From Caenorhabditis elegans (taxonomy: Eukaryota; Nematoda; Chromadorea; Rhabditida; Rhabditidae): DNA of 64,000 nt. Positions 39,401-50,617 of the stretch are shown here, piece by piece (the stretch's first letter is position 1; every line of letters begins with the position of its first letter). Under the pieces are notes generated by a model. That model was given only the letters and a program-made list of their open reading frames with translations. It ran no database searches and was not told the origin of the DNA. The stretch is taken from assembly GCF_000002985.6 (NCBI RefSeq), contig NC_003281.10, positions 6,386,001 to 6,450,000 on the forward strand, written 5' to 3'. A program made the position numbers and the translations under genes.

Positions 39401-41423
39401 CACTCGAATTTTTTGGAGGGGGATTGAAAAATTCAATTATTATTTTTTTGGTACTTTTTTAAAAAATTTTTTAACAACCATGATCGAAATAAACAATTTT
39501 TCATCTAAATTTGAATTTTGTTGTTTTGAAAATTACTTGTTTACTGATTTTTCTTAAATTGGAACAATGATAGTTTTCGTCGTCTTTCGATTTTCTTTAA
39601 AAAATACCAACCACGAAAATTCTGAGCATTTCTCTTTTTTTCTTTTTCTAAAACTTATAGAAATTCTTACCACATTGAATGTTGCATCATCATCCGACTC
39701 TGCTGGCAGCACAAAACTTCCAGCAACTACTCCATCATATTTCCACTTCCAACTTCGACACTGTTCTGATCTTGCATCCATTCGAATCCTTGTTGAATAC
39801 ATATACGAACTCAATAATGCATGTGAAGCCGCCTAAAACACTTGAAGGGGGTTACATAGTCAATTCAGAAAGAAAGTAGAGTACCTCTCGATATTCAAGC
39901 ATACAAATTGGAATGCAGTTCAGATAGGTTTGCGAAAGTTCTCCACCTCTTGATGCTTTGTATACAACTGATAATTGTTTTTTGGTTGCCGAGTGATTAG
40001 TGAGAAGTGGACGGAACACAAGAGCCAACATTACATCTTCACATGCCAATTTCAAAAATGAGTCAATTAGGGATAGTGATGTCACGGAAGTCTGAAAATT
40101 TATATGTATTTTTTAAAGTTAATATGATACGAGACACTTACTTTATCTCCTCCTTTCACATAAGAAATGACTATTTCGTAAAACAATGTTCCATTATCAT
40201 CCCGTTCCGTCAGAATCATTTGTACAATTGACCTAACGAGTACAGGTTCGACGATAGTTTCTAGGCACATTTGTAAATATACCATACTCGCTCCAATATA
40301 TTCTCGATCGTTTTGTAGGAATGCTGGTTTTATCACATTCGTTAAAAATCCAGTGTAGAAAAAGGATGCAATATTTCCAACAACTTCTGAATGAGCAGTT
40401 TGAGCAATTGCATTACAGAAGAGTAGTGCCGAATGATAATCAGCAAGGAAATCTCTATATTCATCCTCTACGAGACGCTCTCCTCCATCTCCAAGTATTA
40501 TTCTTGGTAATTGGGAGAAACACGCTGATAAACCTGTGGTGAGTACTTGACAGAAAGATGTTCGCTCTGTCACATATTCAGCAATACTTTTGTCTTCTGC
40601 TGACACTGAAAGGATCAGAAGTACAGCATCTCTAGCAAGTTGTCCAGTATCTCCAGCAGAATATAAAAATGGAATTAGTTCGGTGAATACGACAAATTGA
40701 TTGGAGTGGAAGAAGAAATGTAAAAGTGTTCTGTCTTCAACTAACTTTGTACAAATCTGATTCAAAAGCAAAACGAACATCTTTTCAGCTTCTGAAGTCT
40801 TTTTATTTTCAGATTTAGATACTCTCCAGTAGATATCTGCTCGTTGAAACCATTCACATAGCCGAAATAGAGGATTTAAGATTGGCTTGTGAACCAGAAG
40901 ACAGTGATTTTGAGAATGCGAATCTGAAACTATCATTTCGAATATTCGAATGATAGCCAGTTGGCATATCGATTTCAAAGAATCAGTCAGTTGAATCGAC
41001 CAATCCAGCACTCGTTCTAGAATTTGTTCAGTAAAGAATTTATCCAGAATCGGTCCGATAATTGGTTCAGGTTGTGAGTTGGCTTCTAACATGAGTAATG
41101 TACACATATTTGTCATATTCTCCAAAAGTGACATTAGCTCATCATAAACAACTTTGTGCTCTGGATCACTGAGCTTCCGTTCGAGAATGTTGCTAACAAC
41201 GCTCCATTTTGTTTCAAATAGTTGTTCCCATACTGTCGGATCTGAAGCGTACGCTGAAGACCATCGAGCTCGGGAGACAGATGTAGCTGAAAAATTCAGG
41301 TCCATTATCAAGTTATAAAAAGTTCAACTTACGAGTACCCGAATAAAGTTCATCTCTAACCCAATCACTTGATGATTCCTGTGGTTTCAATGGTGATGTG
41401 ATCTTTTCCAACCATCTTTTCAT
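36459..41423 (-). CDS. C05D11.8: FHIP family protein (FTS-Hook-interacting, FAM160/UPF0518), 920 aa
   Basis: Nine exons in transcription order join in phase: 41333-41423, 40142-41286, 39885-40091, 39671-39832, 38801-38903, 38041-38750, 37861-37997, 37292-37366, 36459-36591. The large second exon carries the helical RAI16-like domain (WEQLFETKWSVVSNILERKL, ILDKFFTEQILERVLDWS, FVVFTELIPFLYSAGDTGQL, LADYHSALLFCNAIAQTAHS). Family members are adaptors in the FTS-Hook-FHIP complex, which links early endosomes to dynein. An acidic Ser-rich insert lies in the 38041-38750 exon. The C-terminus LFYGRSTMAPPGRKPLLREP is also typical of the family. The gene sits 220 bases downstream of the POP1 stop, with an acceptor CTTTAG at 41435-41440, and is probably the last gene of an operon. 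The cosmid name is recalled. Confidence 0.9.
36901..36916. repeat. (AC)n simple repeat
   Basis: An uninterrupted ACACAC tract lies in the last intron of the FHIP gene. A matching GTGTGTGTG run lies near 36325 in the 3' flank. Confidence 0.7.
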
Positions 41424-41621
41424 TATCTGGGATCCTAAAGTAAAGGGTTAAGAAATAATATTTCAGCACAAAATCAAATAAAAAATGGTGTGAAACCCAA
41501 TAATTATCAAAATTCATAAACTAATTTTAAGCATAAAACTTTATAGGCAAGACAACAACAATAGTTTGAAAAAATCAACAAAAAGTGGGTAAAAGTGTGA
41601 AAATATCAAATAACAAAAAAA

Positions 41622-41627
41622 TTTATT
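41622..41627 (-). terminator. Poly(A) signal of the POP1 gene
   Basis: Minus-strand AATAAA lies 16 bases past the stop, giving a very short 3' UTR. That is compatible with a compact operon spacer of about 190 bases before the next acceptor. Confidence 0.45.
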
Positions 41628-41642
41628 TAATTCTAACCGAAT

Positions 41643-44600
41643 TTAGATTTTAGTCGCATTTTTAAGAATCGTCACATACGCTGGATGGTAGTATTTTGAT
41701 GTAGAGTTTCTGACCATAACTACAGTTTTTGCTGAAAAATATTAATTATTCAATTTCAAGTTAAAAAAAACTTACATTTGTGATAATTCGAAGCAATAAG
41801 AGAGAGGGTATTCGCACAAATGTATCCAATACCAACACCGTGTCCAGCAAGTACACTTTGTTCTCCGGCAACCAGTCGACCAATTATCTCACTGCAATTA
41901 TTACAATACGAGAATAGTAACGGAACATAAATTCATACCGATTGGCAGAAAATCTGTACTTTGTCGCCAGTTTTTGTACTTCTTCAACTTCAGCTTCTTC
42001 TTTCCGTTTTTCTTGCTCAATCTTTCTTCGTTTTTTCGACTCTCGCTTTTTTCGATTCACTCGTTTTCGTTTGGTGGTTCTGTAAAATATTGGTATTTGA
42101 ACCATGTGTTTCTACAAAATTTTGCAAAAGTTGACTTTTAAACACTGGTATTTTGGCAAAATCTATCCTATTAATCGTATGATTTGAATTTAACTTTTTT
42201 ATATTCAGAATTTTTAAAAACAGGTTTTACTCTGATAATGTTTATGAAAACATTGAAACGTTTTTATACTCGATAAATCTTGGTTTTTTTTAAACTCACT
42301 TATCATCCAATTTCGTAGTCTCCTCAAAAAGTAATTTCAAATTAATTGGTTTTTCAGACGCAGCTGCTTCAAGAGACATAAATCCTTGATTCTTTTTAAC
42401 TGTAATTTCTTCAATTTCCATAGCTTCAACGATATCTGAATCTTGAGAAGAAGCTTCTGGAGGTGTTTGAATAATCTCTCGGTTTCGATTCTTTCGAATT
42501 GAAATCAAATCATCATCCGTTGGCAGACACACCATTCCATACTTTTTCGGTCTTCCTCTTCCAAAAAACTGAAGTTTCACTGGAATTAGCATACCAGGTT
42601 CTTGAAATTCTTCGAGTCCCGATCCTTTCTTCATAGCTTCTTCGATAATCCGTAATTTTTGAAGATCTCGGCATACAAAAGCTTCACTTCTAGGTTTATT
42701 GGATAAGTTCCAGTCCTGAGAAAGCTCATCCCATTTAAATTCAAATGGATACTTCACTGATACAGCACTCCAATGCTTGCATCTTCTATTATGAGGCTTT
42801 CCAAGATACTTTTCAATTAGTTCTTTTTTCATCGCCAATTCAGATTCTCGTCCAGCTTCTGAGCCAACATCGTCTAGAGGATAATAAAGAGCTTTAGATT
42901 CCAAATGTGCTGCATACTCATCACGAAGTCCACTTGCACGGACACCTCGTCGTTGAAGTGATACCCAGAAGTCTTTTGCTGAAAAAAAATAAATCTTCAA
43001 AATTGTTAGTTTTTCTCAAAACTATACCAAAAGGTTCTGGAATCAGAATATCTGCACCGTCTAGTGCTTTTAATCCTTCATTTCGAATGATCAGAATGAT
43101 TGGAACCTTCGCTTCAGTTGAAATGACTCCGTTGATTTTTGAAGAATTCTGCTTGTGGAATTCAGAATCTGCCATTCTAAATTTGAATAATTGAATTACT
43201 GAAATTCCACTTTTTTTAAAATCATACCTTTTCTCGATCGCCATTTCTCTAAATTCTTTATTCCAAAATTTGCTTACTCGAATCCTCTCATTATCAGCTT
43301 CTTTGTTCACTTTTTTGTGTTTCAGAACTGTTTTCCTATCCCAAGTTGTTCTCGGGTCTTCGATGAGCAAGTTGATAACTTCTCCATCTCGACTTGATTG
43401 AAAAACGGAATCCGATACAGATAAGAAATAATTGTGTTCTGAACTGAACTTTTCGTCATTAACAAATCGAATCGAGTCGCGAAGTTTCGAAAGACACTTT
43501 GGACCGGATAAATGAAATCGGCAAATGTTTTCTGCATCGATTGAAACTTTAATTTCAGAATTTTTATAAAGATCTTCTTCTGTATTCTCTTGTTTCTCAA
43601 GATTATAGTACTCAAGAAGTGCTTTCATGAATTGCAGTTTGCTTGATGGATGAATCCATATATGAACTTTGTCACCAGAGAGTCGTTGGAATCTTGCAGG
43701 TCCAATATATCCAAATGGGTATTTTCCTGGCATGTAGAGTTGGTGACATTCCTGGAAAGATAATGCGTTAATCATGAAAATAGATTTATGCGCAACAGAA
43801 AACGATAAAGAAGTGCTAACAGCTGATAGAAAATGACGAGGAACCGGTTCATCTCTCCCTCTCAATGATTACCTCTTCTTCATCGCGTGATGACTGCCCT
43901 CGACATCCTTTTTGTGAGAACTGGGAGATTTTTGAATAAGCATCGGTGCATTGAATCTGAAAATTTAGATTTTGAATAGTAAGCATTTTAGATTTTGAAT
44001 AGTAAGCATACTAAAAGTGGAAAAATAAAATCCGAATTCGGACTATTTCAAACAAAGATGTCATCTGATTTTATGGAAAATGGAAGTATCGGAAACATTT
44101 CAATTTTTACCAAATTTTGTTTACTGTTGATAAAAAATGAAAAAAAGTCTTAAAAAAGAAAAGAAAAATGAGGAAAATTTAAAGCTATATTTCGAAAAAT
44201 CGAAATTTTTATTGGAAATATAGGGAAAACGAAAATGTTAGATTTTTTTCTAAATTTTATGTTAAATGTTAAGAGGAAAAAAATCTAGACGTCTAAATAC
44301 TTAATGTTTTCTTTGGTTTCAATACTTACAGTAACACATGTATAATATGATCTATCTCGAATCACACAATTCTTGTTAGAATCTCTTAAAACTGCTCGAA
44401 ATCCACGTTGAAAGCTGCGATCCGCGAGTTTGAAACCCCATTTTTGAATCATTCGAAATCTTTTCGCATGCCAAACATGTGTCGAGAGCCAGATACCTTT
44501 TGTACTGGTGCTTCTGCCAAATTTCTGGAAAAAAACGAGCAATTTAGTATTTAGTTAATTTGGGTTCTTACTGTTCGAGAATTTGCACTTTTTCGTCTCG

Positions 44601-44934
44601 CAAACCGACTTGGACACTTTTTAGCATGTTTTGAAATTAAATGTGCTGCTGCAAACTCTCTCATTGTTCTTGGAAATCGACGAATATCGTATGCCATCGC
44701 TCTTCTTCTCATGTGACGTGGCAATCTTTGAGCAGCAGTTCTTGGACCTTTTGTGACTTCACCAGACACAAGGGCGTCATTGTCAATAGCCTGAAAATTA
44801 AATTTGGAAGAATTGAAGATTATAGTTGTAAAAATTACCTTTAGTAGCTGTGCAATGGAATTTGTTCGAGCTTCCACGAACTTTTCGACTTCTATAAACA
44901 TAGGTTTCTCAACCACCGGACGTGAGATGTCCAT
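41643..44934 (-). CDS. C05D11.9: POP1 homologue, RNase P / RNase MRP protein subunit, 763 aa
   Basis: Ten exons in transcription order join in phase: 44839-44934, 44572-44790, 44330-44524, 43873-43956, 43228-43751, 43028-43176, 42300-42978, 41939-42079, 41776-41891, 41643-41731. The N-terminal third carries POP1 signatures: TAAQRLPRHMRRRAMAYDIR, then LSTHVWHAKRFRMIQKWGFKL, then the RSYY block. A POPLD-like region follows (LGKPHNRRCKHWSAVSVKYP, LIPVKLQFFGRGRPKKYGMV). The C-terminus has RLVAGEQSVLAGHGVGIGYI, the conserved glycine-rich end of POP1. A strongly basic segment (KTTKRKRVNRKKRESKKRRK) lies before it. POP1 is the largest subunit of RNase P (tRNA 5' maturation) and RNase MRP (rRNA processing) in the nucleus. 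It is flanked by mrps-17 (217 bases) and FHIP (219 bases). I believe the worm name is popl-1. Confidence 0.92.
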
Positions 44935-45152
44935 CTTGAATTTGAATTTACTTGTAGTTATAAAATTATAAAAAATAATTTGGAAAAATATACAAGGATC
45001 AAGTCAACCTTGAAGTATAAAGTTTTAAAAATAAAATTTAAAGAAACATTTCATTTTTGAATGTAAATATCGACAAACAATAAACAACAACGAACTAACT
45101 ATTCCCAAAAAGTAAAAACAGATCAAACGTCTAAATTCAGAACATTCAAAAA

Positions 45153-45792
45153 CTACACATTTGCCTCTTTTTCCTGTTCTAATCTTCTGATCTGTAGGGC
45201 TCTTCTCTCTTCAAATAGCATTGATTCTTCTTCTAATGGTTTATCCACAACTTCTTCCACTAAAACCTTCTTCAAATCAATCTCATCGGCGAATGTGTCG
45301 TTGAATATTTTGCGTCCTGTGACTGGATCGACAATGTTTCCGAATTTAAACACTACACGGTCAACAGCATGAGAGACGTTGGCCTTTGGGCGGGAAGAAC
45401 CATCGATCTGCTTGATGAGCACTGTATCTCCGATGTTTCCAAGTGATGTTCTAAAATGTTTTCAATTTTGAAATGTAATTCTCACATTGATAAATTCAGT
45501 TCAGAGAAAATGCAGTAATTCTAAAACAGGTATTTTAAACAACTTATTTTTAAACTCACTTGTCGAGAGCCCAGAAGTCGAACGATCGGGCGAAATATTT
45601 CTTCAGATAGATGTTGAATTCGTTCATCTGACATCTTACCTAAAATAATACAATACACTTCGAAAAGTCTTCAAGAATTGAACCAACTTGAGCACATGGA
45701 ATTCTATCAATTCCAATTTGAGTGATGTCGGTGATTTTACCCATCAAAATTTGCGTTCCAACGCGCGTTTTCCACACAGAGGTCTTCGGCAT
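45153..45792 (-). CDS. mrps-17: Mitochondrial small-subunit ribosomal protein S17, 160 aa
   Basis: Three exons in transcription order join in phase: 45688-45792, 45560-45639, 45153-45450. The ATG sits directly behind a TTTCAG acceptor, so the mRNA is probably trans-spliced. The protein opens MPKTSVWKTRVGTQILMGKI and continues with SLGNIGDTVLIKQIDGSSRP and VDRVVFKFGNIVDPVTGRKI. These OB-fold segments are typical of metazoan mitochondrial S17 (uS17m). The protein belongs to the mitochondrial 28S ribosomal subunit. It is the first gene of the probable mrps-17 > POP1 > FHIP operon and faces the txdc-9 operon across a 388 bp divergent promoter region. Confidence 0.9.
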
Positions 45793-46180
45793 CTGAAACA
45801 CAATAAATAATAGAAGAATTAAATCAAAATAATTATTTTTAAATACAAACTGAACCGAAAAAACTGAAAATTAAGAATAAAATTTAATTAAAATTGTTGC
45901 CAAGTGTGTGTGCATTCTGACGTGATGGTGTTTGCACAGTTTCGTGCAAGCATACAAGTGTGCTCTACTGAACAGCTAGAAATAATTGTTTGGAATAAAT
46001 TCATGGAATTTCCAAACATTCTCGTAGCTTCTCATTATCGATTTTTATGGTCCTTCAGGCATAAAAAGGGTGTAATTAGAATTCCAGGTGGTCATATGCC
46101 TCTTATTCCGCTCTTATTATGCCGTCTTCCCTTTCCAATTTCCTAAATTTTGAATTTAATTCTGTTAAATTTTTCAGAAA
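45793..46180. promoter_or_regulatory. Divergent promoter region between the mrps-17 and txdc-9 clusters
   Basis: 388 bases separate the two divergent start codons, and each is placed right behind a splice acceptor. The region must hold the promoters of both three-gene clusters unless there are internal promoters. No coding sequence was recognised. Confidence 0.6.
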
Positions 46181-46978
46181 ATGGCCGCTAATATTCAACA
46201 GCAGTTTGGGGAGCAGCTTTTACGAGCAGCTCAAGTTGTCGAGGAACAGATCGACCAGGAGATGAATAAGTAATTTTGAAATGTAGAAACTGTTTGTCAT
46301 GTGTGTTTTTAGACTTGAGAACCTAGAAGAAGACGATCTTGAGGTAATTCGTCGTCAACGGATGGAACAAATGAAGAAAGCTCAAAAAGACAGAATTGAG
46401 ATGTTGTCTCATGGGCACGGAAAATACGAGGAAGTTGCTGACGAGAAGGAGTTCTTCGAAGCTACAAAGAAAAGCGATAAAGTTGTCTGTCTTTTCTACT
46501 TACCTGGAAACTTCCGATGCAAAATTGTGGATAAGCATTTCGAGATCTTGGCTAGAAAGCATGTTGGAACACGATTCATACATGTCAACGCCGAGAAGGT
46601 TCATTTCCTGACAACTCGTCTCAATATTCGTGTCATTCCAAGCATCGCTATCGTCGTGGTAAGTTTGAATGTGGTTCCTGCTATAGTATTTTTTTTTCTG
46701 AAGTTGTATAATTCAAATCTGACTAGTTTCATAGAGTTTTGTTGGCATCTGTACCAGATTATTTAGTTAAAAAAAAATAAATTTAGAAGCAACAAACCGT
46801 CGATTACATTCGTGGATTTGATGAATTGGGAGGAAAAGATGAGTTTACCACCGAGACCATGGAAAACCGATTGGCTCGATCTGAAGTATTGACTGTCGAG
46901 AAGAAGCATACAGCTCCTGCAAAAAAGAAAATCATTAGATCAGGAGTTGAGGAGTACGATAACGAAGAGGATTGGTAG
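46181..46978 (+). CDS. txdc-9: Thioredoxin-domain protein 9 (TXNDC9/PhLP3 family), 208 aa
   Basis: Exons 46181-46269, 46313-46658 and 46787-46978 join in phase to a TAG stop. TTTTCAG ends three bases before the ATG. The N-terminal helix is followed by a thioredoxin fold (VVCLFYLPGNFRCKIVDKHF, TRFIHVNAEKVHFLTTRL, IRVIPSIAIV, VDYIRGFDELGG). As in all TXNDC9 proteins the CxxC redox pair is absent; only a single Cys remains in the active-site loop (NFRCK), so it is not a disulfide reductase. The family modulates the CCT chaperonin that folds tubulin and actin. The acidic tail EEYDNEEDW is family-typical. It heads a tight plus-strand cluster with vps-16. Confidence 0.94.
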
Positions 46979-47127
46979 ATGCCATCTTAAGATGATTTTT
47001 TCTTGTTTTCATATTCTCATTTGCTGATAATTATGTGCATTTTGATCTCACATAATTTCCCATTTTTTCGCTTTCCTCCTCCCGTGTTTGCTGTTTTATC
47101 TACCTTTTTCACAATTTCGTAATCGCA

Positions 47128-47133
47128 AATAAA
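47128..47133 (+). terminator. Poly(A) signal of txdc-9
   Basis: AATAAA lies 150 bases past the stop. The next acceptor (ATTTCCAG, ending 47238) is about 105 bases downstream, which is the classical spacing between a poly(A) signal and an SL2 trans-splice site. Confidence 0.7.
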
Positions 47134-47230
47134 GAGCATATTATCCTTTGAAAAATGAAAAATAGCCGTTCGGTTAATATCCAGAATTATTTTTAATGTA
47201 AAATAAGTATTTTAGATATTAAGATAATGT

Positions 47231-47240
47231 ATTTCCAGAA
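47231..47240 (+). promoter_or_regulatory. Trans-splice acceptor before vps-16
   Basis: ATTTCCAG ends at 47238, two bases before the ATG at 47241, and about 105 bases after the txdc-9 poly(A) signal. U-rich sequence lies between. This pattern suggests SL2 trans-splicing of a downstream operon gene. Confidence 0.6.
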
Positions 47241-50200
47241 ATGGGGGAGTCTCATGCTCCATCAAAACCAAAACTAGATGGAGAGTTGTGTCTTCGTCCG
47301 AGTAGTTCAGTGTTTTTGGGAGATCAACAGCTGTAGTAAGTTTAAATTTTTCGGCATTACACGGGCTTCCCAAACTTCGAAACTTTTCGAACACTTCGGT
47401 TTCAGTTTCACACAAGAGTATCTACGAACAAACTCGTTAAATCTCAAATATGTCGTTTACTTTACGGCTTGCCAATTCTCAGGTCCAATCGGTAATTTTT
47501 TCTTACTATTAAATTTTAAATACAAAACGTATCAAATTTTCAGCTGTCGCATATTCTCCTCGTCCAGCTTCCTGGTACATTTGGATCAGAACCATCAGTG
47601 GAAGAATTTTGAAGCGAGACATGGCATTCAATGAACCAGTTTTTATGGAATGGACTCGTGCTCATTGCCTTTTAGTTCTGAATAAAGCAGGAAGAGCCCA
47701 CATATTTTCTTCTCTGGGCGAGAAAATTTCCGAGGTTATTTTCGATTCACAAATGTCTGATGTTCACGAATGCCGCACATTTGCCACGTCACGAGGAGAC
47801 AGTGGTATTGCGGTAATGGATGTTGATGGTCAGGTTTCTGTAGTAAATTCTGTATCGGAGCCGGTGATTTGGAGCATGAAACCTCGTAAGACACATATCG
47901 ACTAAGGCAATACATATTTTTAATTTTTTTATAGCATACTCCGAAATGCCGACAGCATGGACAGCCTTCCAGCCTCATTCACAACTTACCCACATTCTGC
48001 TCATTTTCGAAGCTGTATTTTTGATGGGATGCCAAGGAGAATCACTAAGAGAACAAAGCCACGCAGCATCTTGGGTTGATTCGAATACGAAATATGTGAA
48101 GTGTGTTGTGGATGATGCGAGAAGTAGGATTGCCATGATGACGGAGAGTGGAAAAATACAAGTTGGTCATCTCTCGAGTAATAGTAATATTCATGTTCAA
48201 TACCTATTTCTAGATTGTCTCCATTGATCTCTCTACATGCTTCTGCACAGTGGAAATCACGGATCATGACATCGCAAAATGCATCAACTTCGGATGGGTT
48301 GGAAATTCGGCTGTATTTGTTCAAATGTCACCATCTCTTATTGTTTTTGTTAATGTTAGTGCACGACGTAAGCCAGGAGACGAAGTCCAGATTTATGAGT
48401 GGGTCATAACTCTAATTTTCAAACTATAAATTTACGAGTTCCAGGAAAATGACTGCAAATGCTAAAATAAGTATAGAACCAGATGGAATTCGGTTGTTCG
48501 AGAGTACCCAAGTGGAATTTGTCGAAGCAGCCAGTCGAGAAAAGATTGCAGTTTTGAATCGAAATCCAAACGAAGATGGTGCTCATCTGTACAAAGCAGC
48601 TCAGGAAATGAGTCAAGGAACCGGACACAATTCTTTTGCAGCATCTACAGTAATCCAGGATCTCTATAAAGCTATTGATGATTGTATCTCCACTGCATGT
48701 GACACGTGGCAACCTGAAGAGCAAAAGTTGCTACTAAAAGCGGCTCGATTCGGAATGGCCTACACAAACACAACGCCAGATACTACGAAATTAATGAGAG
48801 CTATCAAAGAAATCCGAGTGCTAAATGAACTAAGAATGGTTCGCACTGGCATCCCGCTCACTCATCGACAATTCAGGGCTATTGGAGAAACCTGCGTGAT
48901 AAACAGACTTATCGACATGGGATCCTATAGTGTTGCAATTAAAGTTGCTCAATGGCTCGGCGGAGAAACAAGTGAAAATGTAGATCGAGTGCTCTTAGAA
49001 TGGGTCAGAAGATCTATTAGTAAAGTCTCGAAGAGCAATATGAAAATGGATCAGCCAGCATTAGAAGCTTTAGATGAAAAGATTTCTGCAAAATTGCTTC
49101 AATTTCCTCATGTTTCCATTGCCGATGCGGCTCGACGAGCGATTGAAGCAAAACTTCCAGAACTTGCGAGGCTGTTCATTCGAAGAGAGACAGATGATGC
49201 AAACCATGTGGCAGTCTTACTCCAACTCAACGATGTTTCAGCTGCACTCCAGAAAGCATCGGCTTCTCAGAGACCACAGTTAATTCATCAGGTATATTTT
49301 TACATACAATTAAAATATATTGGATTTTATTTTCAGGTTGTACGTCATCTAATGAACAGTGAAAGTCGCTCGAGCTATGAGCTCGCAATCAGTCGAATTC
49401 CGCTTGCCCAATGTCTATACCAGGATCTCGTTAGACAAGAAGGTGAAACTCGCGGAGCATCTTCGAGACAAATGTTAGCACTTTTGGAACAAGCCAGCGA
49501 CTTCGAGAGACAAACTTTATTCCATTTTGATGTTGCAGAAACTGAAAGAAATGTAAGAATTTTATATTTCCTTGGTTATAAAAAGCACACAAGAAGACAA
49601 AGAAAGAAAAGCTGCTTACATTAGCATTTATTTTTTGAAATATAAATTTGATCCTATCGTGAAAATTTTAAATTTCCTCAACTTCAGCCCGATGAACGTT
49701 TAAATGCTCTCCGACGTGCCAAGGATGCTGCAAAAAGTATGGGTGACAAGGCAATCGAAGAGATTCTGAATGACGTCAGCGCATTTGCTCCACTACAAAT
49801 TCAACGGGGACAAGCAGACATGTCAGTGAGGGATACGGTAATTGAGATGGCACACGACACTGCAAAGGTTGCACAGTTGAAACAGCAAGCAAGATTGACT
49901 GATAAACAGTTAGTTTAATCATTATTTAACATATTTTAGCAACTTTTATTTTATAGAGTTTTGTTATGGACAATCGAAGGATTGGCTAAAAAAGGAAAAA
50001 TGGAGCAGCTGTTTGATTTGGCTCAAAAAAGATCTCCAATTGGATATGCTCCATTCGTCAAAGCCTGTGTTCGATATAAAAGACTTGACGAGATCAAGAA
50101 GTATTTTGCAAAAGTTAATGGATATCCAGATCTGGTGGCTGCTCATCTTGCAATGAAGTAATAGAAAGTTGAAGAAATAAATCTAAAATTCGAATGAAAT

Positions 50201-50344
50201 TTCAGAAACTACGTGGAAGCTGCCAAGCTGGCCTACGATCGCCGAGACCGTGATGTCTTGCACGCAGTTCACATGAAATCTCACGAAGATCCCACACAAT
50301 GTCCGAGAGTCGGTCAATTTCTCAGATCGCTGGACCAGAACTGA
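47241..50344 (+). CDS. vps-16: VPS16, core subunit of the HOPS/CORVET tethering complexes, 852 aa
   Basis: Ten exons join in phase: 47241-47335, 47406-47491, 47544-47885, 47935-48161, 48214-48398, 48445-49291, 49337-49552, 49688-49908, 49957-50157, 50206-50344. The N-terminal beta-propeller region ([36 protein letters not shown]) is followed by the helical VPS16 C-terminal region ([39 protein letters not shown]-like segment, [40 protein letters not shown]). The length matches the family (about 840). The protein acts in endosome-lysosome fusion. For the short intron before 48214 I chose the CAA/GTTGGT donor (52-base intron). The alternative GTAATA donor would leave only about 36 bases. Confidence 0.94.
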
Positions 50345-50617
50345 GATTGAGAAGAAATTTGTAAATATTAATTATTTGCCTTCAAACATTACTTATAGGT
50401 TAATATTCTGTGATAAGTTTAAAATTCGCCAAAGTTTTTCCTTTTTTTTGCTTCAAGTTTTACATCTGTATACGTGTTCATATAAATTTTGATGTGCCTT
50501 TGTTTTAATTTACTAATTGCTTTCTTGATTCTTGGTTTGTATTTCAACCAAATTATTTATTTCTATATTTATTGTTTCATTTTGAGGCATTTTTATTTAA
50601 ATTTCAGCCGTCCGAAA
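50345..50617. other. Spacer between vps-16 and the M16 peptidase gene
   Basis: 273 bases of 3' UTR and T-rich spacer end in ATTTCAG at 50601-50607, the probable trans-splice acceptor of C05D11.1. I found no AATAAA here; a variant signal must be used. Confidence 0.5.

Noticed and set aside
42921-43865. 314-codon minus-strand frame through POP1 exons 5 and 6
   Set aside because: Its first 38 codons and two inner stretches are introns with normal GT...AG ends. The spliced model keeps phase with the neighbouring POP1 exons.
48178-48213. Alternative 36-base intron in vps-16 using the GTAATA donor
   Set aside because: It is in frame but shorter than introns normally spliced in C. elegans. The GTTGGT donor gives 52 bases and also keeps frame.
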